This document shows positions 9,101-15,217 of a stretch of DNA of 64,000 nt, one piece after another; the stretch's first letter is position 1; the number at the start of each line of letters is the position of its first letter. This DNA is from Methylobacterium haplocladii (GTDB lineage: Bacteria; Pseudomonadota; Alphaproteobacteria; Rhizobiales; Beijerinckiaceae). The position numbers were made by a program, and so were the translations under genes. Below the pieces are notes generated by a model that saw only the letters and a list, made by a program, of their open reading frames with translations, ran no database searches and had not been told where the DNA came from. Where the stretch lies: NCBI RefSeq assembly GCF_007992175.1, contig NZ_BJZT01000015.1, forward strand, positions 62,001 through 126,000, given 5' to 3'.

Positions 9101-9607
9101 GTAGGCCGCCGTGTCCGCCTCCGAGAAGCCGTCGACGCTTTTCGCCATGGGGTGAAACGGGTGACCGTGCCAGAGGCTCTGCTCCAGCCCGATCGGCGAG
9201 AGGTCGGCGGGCCGAGCGGCACAGGCGCGGATGTGATCGGCCGAGCGGTCGAGGCTGTCGAGCATGCGCCGCTTCACCGTCTCGCGGATCGGGCTCGGAT
9301 CGGTCGCGAGCGCATCGACCATACGCCGGGCCAGATCACCCGGATCGTCGCACGGCAGGGTGCGGCCGTCCGGCCGGCGGAGCCGGAGGGGCTGCCCCCA
9401 TTCGTGAAATCCGCCCGGCGAATGCCGCAGGCAGGGTGCGAGCAGGGTGTCGGCGCCGAGGGGGATCGCGCAGGTCTCGCCCGCCTGCGGCCTGACAGTG
9501 CCTGGGCTCTCGCGCAACCAGGTATTGAGCAGACGCTCGACGGCGTGGGTCCTGTGGATGGCGGCGACCGGGTCGAGACGGTCGGAGGTGGCGAGGGCGC
9601 GGGTCAT
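6161..9607 (-). CDS. sbnEF: Fused NIS siderophore synthetase, SbnE-like plus SbnF-like modules
   Basis: 1148 residues made of two complete IucA/IucC synthetase units head to tail. The first (about 1-590) has GHPFHPMAKS, VVLPSHPWQ, SSVRTVF, LKLPIAARITNF, GISLEAHAQNSLL and DEAWHRLLYYLVVN, the SbnE pattern. The second (about 600-1148) has YHPCFKSRIGFS, VLLPVHPWQWER, LSIRNTSTAR, GIALESHQQNMVL and an FGVNLAEL end, the SbnF pattern. Each would adenylate a carboxylate and join it to an amine: SbnE joins citrate with L-diaminopropionate, and SbnF adds the second one. S. aureus has two separate proteins of about 580-590 aa each. There is no stop or frameshift between the units. Start and stop overlap the neighbouring genes by 4 nt. 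Confidence 0.92.
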   Translation of the reverse strand: MTRALATSDRLDPVAAIHRTHAVERLLNTWLRESPGTVRPQAGETCAIPLGADTLLAPCLRHSPGGFHEWGQPLRLRRPDGRTLPCDDPGDLARRMVDALATDPSPIRETVKRRMLDSLDRSADHIRACAARPADLSPIGLEQSLWHGHPFHPMAKSVDGFSEADTAAYGPERGAAFRLRWILADRDCVGGLWRDPGAEAATHAALVALSGLSPETIGERVVLPSHPWQAARLEADPAFTTLVAEGRLVLTGPSGETVRPTSSVRTVFAPESNLFLKLPIAARITNFARTNSREHLARSIAAARAFAAVPEAVAAAGLDVLSERGALFVDHPQLDAVTGVLVREGPSREAFVVAGLLEPLPRDGRPILADLGCALHAEGAAAWIRAYGRAVLLPALRLFATTGISLEAHAQNSLLAFDAIADGRLPDRLVLRDLEGISIDGRRFAAVAPGLELDPAVYYSADEAWHRLLYYLVVNQASHVVAIVARAADRDEAGLWQVLSQTLAEADEGPATAALVARLLDAETLPAKGNLASCLAGRGERPDYVRLANPLRIPNADSRSDIAADATLQAWNEAGQRVAVQLLGALLHEELLPASVLTLREADNGLSIVITTANGARTYTARARRMWAYGRVLVEAGSLTTAGAAVGDASTFLADLLPHLPGTADDHTRFAEELARTQDNHARALAHGAGKRLRSLDYDSLEGALPDGHRYHPCFKSRIGFSPADNAAYGPEFGADIRPVWIAAHRSIAAGGAIGVANGQDDGLLSQTLDPKTRSAFEARITVRGGASEDFVLLPVHPWQWERLADGASAAARHGGRLIVLGEGPHAYRAQQSIRTLGDSTDPSAPSLKLSLSIRNTSTARTLAPHTVLNAPIVSEWLGEVARDDAFLRMSGTVLLAERMGAAVTLAPSWDRAGSLRGALSAIWRDPVGPHLQGEAAVPFTALTHRDGDAPFIADWIARHGVEPWLDRLLTVAMLPVVHLLVAKGIALESHQQNMVLFHRDGWPTRVALKDFHDGVRFVPDLLKCRRPDLVPTPAEHARVNANSYVEARDVEDVRDFMVDALFGVNLAELGWCLDLWFGFPEARFWERVVAVLADHCAAHPASREGALRYRLAAETVVMEDLARRRLDPAGARGRRVANPLAAPGHRL

Positions 9608-10791
9608 GCGGCGCGGCTCCGGGTCTGGTTTAGGGGATGGCGGGCGATGGCGAGCCAGACGGCGCCGGCCAGCGACAGGCCGGCCGCGGCCCAGATCGCC
9701 CCGGCCGGGCCGAACGGCACCAGGACGAGACCGGCCGCGAAGGGTCCGGCGAGCTGGCCGAGGGTCAGGCTCGCCCGGACATGCGCCACCGCGGCGACGC
9801 GGTTCGCGCCGGCCTGTTCGGCCGCGGCGAACAGGGCCGGCGACTGGCCGGCAAAGAGGGCGCCCTGCAGCAGCCGCAGCGCGGCGATCCCGACGAGACC
9901 GAGGCCGAGCGGGACCGCCGCGAAGGCGGCCGCGCAGCCGGCCAGCGACAGGGCGAGCGCGGTGAGCGGCGAGAGCGCGCCGATCCCGCGTCCCCAGGCC
10001 GGCAGCACCAGCAGCGCCACGAGCCAGCTCGCGGAGTGCAGCAAGCCGATCAGCCCGGGCGTGAAGGTGGCCGGGTCCTCCGCGTTCGCCCAGGTCGGGA
10101 AGAAAGCGACGAAGGCGAAGGCGCCCGCGCTGCCGAGCAGGCCGGCCCCGAGCACCGGCCAGCCGGTGATCCCCTCACCGACCGTGCCGTCCGGGGCCTG
10201 GAGCGCAATGCCACGGCAGAGGCCGGCGGCGAGGAGGCTCGCCACTAGAATGAACCCGCCGCAGGCGAGCATCAGCGCCGCGAACCGGCCATGCTCGAAG
10301 GCGAGACCGCCGACGAGCGGCCCGATCAGGCAGCCGGCCGAGACGGCCTGCTGCATCAGCGTGTAGCCCCGGGCCGGGCCGAGGCACGCCTCCCGGAAGC
10401 CCAAGGCCAGCACGACGCCGCCGCCGGCCGCGCCCTGGACGAAGCGGCCGATGACCAGGGCGGCAGGGTGCGCGGCGGAGGCGATCATCGCGCAGCTCAA
10501 GGCAGTGAGCAGGCCGGTCCAGAGGATCAGGCCGGGCAGCGAGACCCTGGCCGCGAGCCACGGCCAGGCCGGCGTGAGCGCCAGCGTCGTGACGGCTGGC
10601 GCCGCCAGCGCCAGGGCCGTCCACGAGGCCGGCGCGTCGCTCATCACGGCGACCTGCAAGCCGAGGAAGGGCAGCAGCGCCAGGGGAGCGGCCGTCACCA
10701 GGGTCTGCAGGGCGACAAGCGCGAGGAGGGCACGCGGATGCCCCGCCCCGGCGCACGGGTCTGCCGTCGGGGTCCGCGACAGGCCGGTCAT
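9604..10791 (-). CDS. sbnD: MFS siderophore exporter (SbnD-like)
   Basis: 395 residues with about 12 hydrophobic segments (for example ALLALVALQTLVTAAPLALL, VIGRFVQGAAGGGVVLALGF and GLLGSAGAFAFVAFF) and the RFVQG motif typical of major facilitator drug/siderophore exporters. It lies between sbnC and the fused sbnEF, exactly where sbnD lies in S. aureus, with 4-nt overlaps on both sides. The likely role is export of the finished siderophore across the inner membrane by proton antiport. Substrate specificity rests on context, not on sequence motifs. Confidence 0.85.
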   Translation of the reverse strand: MTGLSRTPTADPCAGAGHPRALLALVALQTLVTAAPLALLPFLGLQVAVMSDAPASWTALALAAPAVTTLALTPAWPWLAARVSLPGLILWTGLLTALSCAMIASAAHPAALVIGRFVQGAAGGGVVLALGFREACLGPARGYTLMQQAVSAGCLIGPLVGGLAFEHGRFAALMLACGGFILVASLLAAGLCRGIALQAPDGTVGEGITGWPVLGAGLLGSAGAFAFVAFFPTWANAEDPATFTPGLIGLLHSASWLVALLVLPAWGRGIGALSPLTALALSLAGCAAAFAAVPLGLGLVGIAALRLLQGALFAGQSPALFAAAEQAGANRVAAVAHVRASLTLGQLAGPFAAGLVLVPFGPAGAIWAAAGLSLAGAVWLAIARHPLNQTRSRAA

Positions 10792-12548
10792 CGCAGGGCG
10801 TCCCGAAACAGGGGGTTCGGCGCGGAGCCGAGCCGGCTCGGCATCGAGGTGTTCGCCGTCTCGAGCGTGAAGAGCGGGATAAGCACCTGCTTGAACGGTG
10901 CCGCCTCGCTGTCGAGCAGGTTTTTCGTGATGAAGGACCGGCGTTCGGCCGGCATCTGCGTCTCGGCGAGCACGCGCTCGCAGGTGGCGACGAGACTGTT
11001 TCGCGCGATGGAGAGGCTAAAGCCGGGATCGGCGGCGGCGAAGGCCTCCGCGATCGCGCGGAGGGCGACGTCGACCGCGAGCGTCTGCGCGTAGGCCAGG
11101 AGGTCTTCCGGCCGGCGCAGCAGCAGCGAGTTCCGCAGCGGATCGGTGACGAGATAGGGCGGCACGGTCAGGCCGCTCTCGGCGAGCCAGGCCGGCGCGG
11201 TGCGCACGGTGTCGTGGTCGCGCAGGACGAGGCGGCGCGGCGCGCCGTCCGAGCAGAGCAGCAGCGCGTTCTGGCCGTGAAGTTCGGGCACGAAGCCGAG
11301 GGCGATGCAGCGCAGGGCCGTGCCGAGGACGAGATCGGCGATCCCGGCAAACAACCCGGCCAGGTCCGGATGGTCTCCCGCCACGGCGCGGACGGCGGGC
11401 GGTAGGCCGCCGAGGGGCGCGACGGCGAAGCTCGCGAGCGGCACGGGCATGCCGGCCGCCTCGGGCAGGCGGCGGATCTGGCAGCCGAGCAGGGCGCCAC
11501 GCTCGGCGTAGACGTCGCCGTCGGCTTCCGAAAAGTGCCAGAACGCCGTCTCGTCTGCGGCCCGGACGTGGTGAGCGAGCCAGGGGTCGCGGGCGAGCCC
11601 CGCTCGCACCAGCGCCTCGCCATGCAGGCCGTTCTGGAGGGATTGCGGCGGCAGCAGGCGGCGCACGCCGAGCGTCTGCACATCGAGAGGCAGCTTGAGA
11701 TGGAGCCCCGGCCGCGACGGCAGCGCCACCGTCCGCAGCGACGAGGTCGCCGCGCACAGCGATCCCTGGAAGTCGAGCGGGACGAGACGGCCGGAGCGCG
11801 TCTCGTCGGCGAACGGCTCGGCCAGCGCGTGCGCGGCCTGCCAGGGATGCAGCGGGGTAGCGACGTGCGAGCCCGTCAGCCCTCGCGCGGCGAGTTCGGC
11901 GTCGAGGAGGACCCGTTGGGGCGCGTCGAGCAGCACCGCGGCCGGTCCGCCGGGATCGGCCGCGGGCGATGGCTCGCATCGCTCTCGCACCAGCGCGCAC
12001 CAGGCGAGCGGGAAATAGCGACCGGCTTCCGCGCCGTAGGCCAGCATGTCCTCCCGGCTCAGGCCGTGCCGTGCGCGCGCAAGCGGGTGGAACGGACGGT
12101 CCCGCCAGGCGGCGAGCCGCTCGAAGGCCAGCGGCGGGCCATCGCGGGCATCGGCCTCCAGATCCGGGGCAGCCGTCTCCCAGAGATCGGCCTCGGCGAC
12201 GATGCCTTGCAGCCGCGCGATCGTGGCCGCGGCGGTTGCGGGCGCGAGGTCCGGTACCGCCGCGAGGACGCCGGCGAGCAGGCCCGGCGCGTCGAGCGGG
12301 TCCTCGGTCGTGGCGCTCTCGTAGCGCACTGGTCCGGCGAGGCGGACGCCGCGTCTCCAGCCGTCCGGCCGCACCGTCGCGCGCAGATGGGCCGCGCCGA
12401 GCGCCAGGGCATAGTCGCGGCTGCCGTCGGCGAAGTCCGCCCCGAGGACGGCGCGGCTGCGAAAGCCCGCCACATCCTCGATCCAGAGCGCGTCGAACAG
12501 CTCGGCCAGGAGCTCTGGCCCGATGCGGCCGGTCATGGCGTCGGTCAC
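10788..12548 (-). CDS. sbnC: NIS siderophore synthetase (SbnC-like)
   Basis: 586 residues from the GTG at 12548, close to S. aureus SbnC in length. IucA/IucC features are RPFHPLARARHGLS, ATPLHPWQAAH, AATSSLRTVALP, LHLKLPLDVQTLGVRR, FVPELHGQNALL and LVLRDHDTVR, with a FhuF-like end. In the known pathway SbnC joins alpha-ketoglutarate to the citryl-diamine chain in the last step. The start is uncertain: the GTG leaves 13 nt after the sbnB stop with GGGCGG upstream, while the ATG at 12536 lacks a ribosome site. Its stop overlaps the exporter start (ATGA). Confidence 0.9.
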   Translation of the reverse strand: MTDAMTGRIGPELLAELFDALWIEDVAGFRSRAVLGADFADGSRDYALALGAAHLRATVRPDGWRRGVRLAGPVRYESATTEDPLDAPGLLAGVLAAVPDLAPATAAATIARLQGIVAEADLWETAAPDLEADARDGPPLAFERLAAWRDRPFHPLARARHGLSREDMLAYGAEAGRYFPLAWCALVRERCEPSPAADPGGPAAVLLDAPQRVLLDAELAARGLTGSHVATPLHPWQAAHALAEPFADETRSGRLVPLDFQGSLCAATSSLRTVALPSRPGLHLKLPLDVQTLGVRRLLPPQSLQNGLHGEALVRAGLARDPWLAHHVRAADETAFWHFSEADGDVYAERGALLGCQIRRLPEAAGMPVPLASFAVAPLGGLPPAVRAVAGDHPDLAGLFAGIADLVLGTALRCIALGFVPELHGQNALLLCSDGAPRRLVLRDHDTVRTAPAWLAESGLTVPPYLVTDPLRNSLLLRRPEDLLAYAQTLAVDVALRAIAEAFAAADPGFSLSIARNSLVATCERVLAETQMPAERRSFITKNLLDSEAAPFKQVLIPLFTLETANTSMPSRLGSAPNPLFRDALR

Positions 12549-12561
12549 GACGTGCCGCCCG

Positions 12562-13572
12562 TCAGTACAGCGGCAGTAGCGTGCCGGCGCCCTTCGCCTC
12601 GGCAAGGCGCAGGATGGCGGCGGCGCAGGCGACGTCGTCGATCGCCATGCCCATCGGGTTCAGGAGGATGATCTCGTCGTCGCTCTCGCGGCCGGGTTTC
12701 CTGCCGACGACGATCTCGCCGAGTTCCGCATGCAAGGTCTCGCGGGAGAACTGGCCGGACTCGACGAGCAGGTTGATCACCTTCTTCTCGCGGTTCGACT
12801 GGTCCCAGTCGTCGACGACGACCTTGTCGGACTTGAGAAACACCTCGCTCTCGACATCCATGATCGAGACGTTGGCCAAAAATGTTCCGCGCGAGAGCCA
12901 GGAGAACGGCAGGTAGGGCGTGTCGGTGACGGTGCAGGTGACGACCACCGATGCGTCGCGCACGGCCGCTTCGGCGGTCTCCGCGATCGCGATGCGCAGG
13001 CGCGGGAACCGGTCGCGCAGGCGGGACGAGAGATCCTCGGCCGCTTCGCGGCGCAGGTCGAACAGGCGCAGGGTTTCCAGCGTCGGAAACTGCTCGGCCA
13101 GCATCCTGGCCTGACGCTCGCCGATCGGCCCGCAGCCGACGATGGAAGCATCAGTGAAGCCGGACTTCGCGAGATGGCGCACGGCAACGCCGGTGACGGC
13201 GGCGGTCCGCATGGCGCTGATCAGGCCCGCCTCCATGATCGCCACCGGAAAATTCGTCTCGGCGTCGTTCAGCACCATCACGGCGCTCGCCCGCTCCAGG
13301 CCGCGCGCAGACGGGTTGTCGTGCTTGGAGCCGATCCATTTCAGGCCGGAAATCGGATGGTCGCCGCCGATCCAGGCCGGCATGGCGATGATGCGGTCGG
13401 CGATGTGGCAGCCGCGCGGATTGCGCAGATAGGGCTTCAGCGGCTGTACGAACTCTCCGGCCGCGTGCAGGCGCAGGCCGTGCTCGATCGCTGCCATGTA
13501 GAGATCGGAATGGTCGCCGCCGAGGGCGGCGATGTCTGAGCGTGACAGGTAGCGGAGCGTCGGTGCGGTCAT
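12562..13572 (-). CDS. sbnB: SbnB-like dehydrogenase of the ornithine cyclodeaminase fold (2,3-diaminopropionate synthesis)
   Basis: 336 residues with the ornithine cyclodeaminase/mu-crystallin layout. Substrate-binding elements near the start include PLKPYLRNPRGCHIADR and MPAWIGGDHPISGLKWIGS; the Rossmann motif is SIVGCGPIGERQARML around residue 145, followed by VVTCTVTDTPYLPF. SbnB oxidises N-(1-amino-1-carboxyl-2-ethyl)glutamate from SbnA and releases L-2,3-diaminopropionate plus alpha-ketoglutarate, both building blocks of staphyloferrin B. The gene directly follows sbnA and precedes sbnC. A true ornithine cyclodeaminase is less likely in this context. Confidence 0.92.
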   Translation of the reverse strand: MTAPTLRYLSRSDIAALGGDHSDLYMAAIEHGLRLHAAGEFVQPLKPYLRNPRGCHIADRIIAMPAWIGGDHPISGLKWIGSKHDNPSARGLERASAVMVLNDAETNFPVAIMEAGLISAMRTAAVTGVAVRHLAKSGFTDASIVGCGPIGERQARMLAEQFPTLETLRLFDLRREAAEDLSSRLRDRFPRLRIAIAETAEAAVRDASVVVTCTVTDTPYLPFSWLSRGTFLANVSIMDVESEVFLKSDKVVVDDWDQSNREKKVINLLVESGQFSRETLHAELGEIVVGRKPGRESDDEIILLNPMGMAIDDVACAAAILRLAEAKGAGTLLPLY

Positions 13573-13668
13573 GGCGTCGGCCTTCTGGACCTGGCGGTGC
13601 GATGGATCGGCGCGCAGGACGGCGCCCCCCGGCCGGGCCGGTAGGCGGGCCTGCGACCGGCGTTCGGA

Positions 13669-14688
13669 TCAGGCTGCGGCGGATCGCGCGGCGTCGTGTC
13701 GGCCGCAGCCGACCCGGTGGTGGGAATCCGCGAAGGAGCGGGTCAGCCGGCGCTCCTCGTCCGGCCAGGACCGGTCGTGGACGGTGTCGAGGTAGCGTTC
13801 GCCGCGGTCGGGCAGCAGCGTGACGATGCGCGAGCCGCGCGGCAGCTCGGGGACCAGCTTCGTGATCGCGGCGATCACCGCGCCCGAGGAGCCGCCGGCC
13901 AGGATGCCCTGCGTGTCGACGAGACGGCGGCAGCCGAGCGCCGCCTCCCAGTCGGTGGCGTAGATGACCGCATCGACCTCGGATTCCTCGAGCTGTTCCG
14001 GCACGCGGCTCGCCCCGATCCCGGGGATGTCGCGGCGGCCGCCGGGCGCGCCGAAGATCACCGAGCCCTCCATGTCGACGGCGACGACTTCGATCCGCGG
14101 CCAGCGCTCGCGCAGGCGCCGGGCGAGGCCCATCAGCGTGCCGCAGGTCGAGACCGCGGCGACCACGTGGGTCGGCTCGACCGGCATCTCGCGCACGATC
14201 TCGGCACCGATCCCGTTGTAATGGGCCCGCCAGTTGTCGGGGTTGGCGTATTGGTTGAGCCAGACGGCGCCGGGGATCTTGGCGGCGAGATGTTGGACGC
14301 GGCGCACCCGGGTGTGGAGGTAGCCGCCTTCCTCGTCCTTCTCCTCGACCATATCGATCCGCCCGCCATAGGCCTCGATCAGCCGCAGATTGGCCGCGGC
14401 GATGTTCGGGTCGACGACCGCCGTGAAGGCGAGGCCGCGCTGGCGGGCGATCATCGCCAGGGCGATGGCGAGATTGCCGGACGAACTCTCGACGAGATGG
14501 CTGCCGGTGGTGATGCGGCCCGCCGCGATGGCTTGGTCGACCATATAATGCGCCGTACGGTCCTTCACGCTGCCGCCGACATTCAGCATTTCGAGCTTGG
14601 CGAAGACCGGGACCGCAACGGGCGGAAACATCCGATCGAGCGCGACCAGCGGCGTCTTGCCCACCGGCGTTTGAGAGATCGTCGTCAT
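13669..14688 (-). CDS. sbnA: SbnA-like PLP synthase (2,3-diaminopropionate synthesis), first gene of the operon
   Basis: 339 residues of the cysteine synthase/fold II PLP family. GGSVKDRTA carries the Schiff-base lysine, ESSSGNLAIALA is the substrate loop, VSTCGTLMGLARRL binds the phosphate, and GGSSGAV closes the cofactor site. SbnA joins O-phospho-L-serine with glutamate in place of sulphide. It is the promoter-proximal gene of eight co-directional genes and faces the receptor across an AT-rich control region. A 96-nt gap separates it from sbnB, the largest gap in the operon. The last ~25 residues (HHRVGCGRHDAARSAAA) are not a conserved element that I recognise. Confidence 0.92.
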   Translation of the reverse strand: MTTISQTPVGKTPLVALDRMFPPVAVPVFAKLEMLNVGGSVKDRTAHYMVDQAIAAGRITTGSHLVESSSGNLAIALAMIARQRGLAFTAVVDPNIAAANLRLIEAYGGRIDMVEEKDEEGGYLHTRVRRVQHLAAKIPGAVWLNQYANPDNWRAHYNGIGAEIVREMPVEPTHVVAAVSTCGTLMGLARRLRERWPRIEVVAVDMEGSVIFGAPGGRRDIPGIGASRVPEQLEESEVDAVIYATDWEAALGCRRLVDTQGILAGGSSGAVIAAITKLVPELPRGSRIVTLLPDRGERYLDTVHDRSWPDEERRLTRSFADSHHRVGCGRHDAARSAAA

Positions 14689-14701
14689 GGCTGATCCCGG
14701 A

Positions 14702-14716
14702 TTGAAGATAATTCAA
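14702..14716. promoter_or_regulatory. Inverted repeat TTGAA-N5-TTCAA just before sbnA
   Basis: A perfect 5-bp-arm palindrome (TTGAAGATAATTCAA) 14 nt upstream of the sbnA start codon. It could be an operator, or it could overlap the ribosome-loading region; the regulator is unknown. Confidence 0.35.
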
Positions 14717-14872
14717 AATTTAAGCGGCAATACGCCAGCTCACTTGACGCAAGAGCCAAGATCGCCATCGACCTCAGCTTGGCACAGACATAATCAGCTG
14801 CGATCGTAAATCAAGCAAAACGCAGAAATTGTCGATCTGCATCTTAGAGTTTACTGTAGATCTATTCCAATT

Positions 14873-14891
14873 CGAACGAAAATATCGTTCG
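14873..14891. promoter_or_regulatory. 19-bp palindrome CGAACGA-N5-TCGTTCG in the control region
   Basis: Perfect 7-bp arms around the spacer AAATA, in the middle of the divergent region. A 19-bp symmetric site fits a dimeric repressor or an AraC/Fur-like regulator. It is the strongest palindrome between the operon and the receptor. Confidence 0.45.
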
Positions 14892-15002
14892 CATTCTGAA
14901 ACTTAGTCGGGATCGCGGCGAGACCGGTGCCGGCGCTGCGCGGCCGGCGGTGATCGAAACAACGCCACCTCGGGCAAAAACGGCAGCCGTCGGGAAGGTT
15001 GC

Positions 15003-15018
15003 ATTCTATACAAAGAAT
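15003..15018. promoter_or_regulatory. Inverted repeat ATTCT-N6-AGAAT before the receptor
   Basis: A perfect 5-bp-arm repeat followed 5 bases later by TTTAGAATT, an Irr half-site-like stretch. It lies about 200 nt upstream of the chosen receptor start and is a candidate iron-responsive operator. Confidence 0.35.
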
Positions 15019-15217
15019 CAAAGTTTAGAATTAGACCAGAACAATCCTGTGTCTCTCCAGTCACGGACGACGCAAACCGTCTGGATCGCTCTCCCCGAGG
15101 CTTGCACCCCTGTTGATCGGCCCAGTAGATGCCTCGTCAGCGTGTTGGGCGCGCAGTATATTACTGCGCTCAATACAGCGTCATCTTAGGTTGCGTGCAA
15201 GAAGTGGGCTGCTGACT

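Larger units (their letters stand above)
14689..15217. promoter_or_regulatory. Divergent AT-rich control region between the sbn operon and its receptor
   Basis: 529 bases with clearly lower G+C than the flanking genes. It must hold the promoters of both the sbn operon (leftward) and the receptor (rightward). I see several short perfect inverted repeats, listed separately, and at 15024-15032 TTTAGAATT, which matches the first half of the Irr-type TTTAGAA...TTCTAAA element. Iron-responsive control by Irr, RirA or Fur is expected for such genes but is inferred here. No coding frame in it is convincing. Confidence 0.7.
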
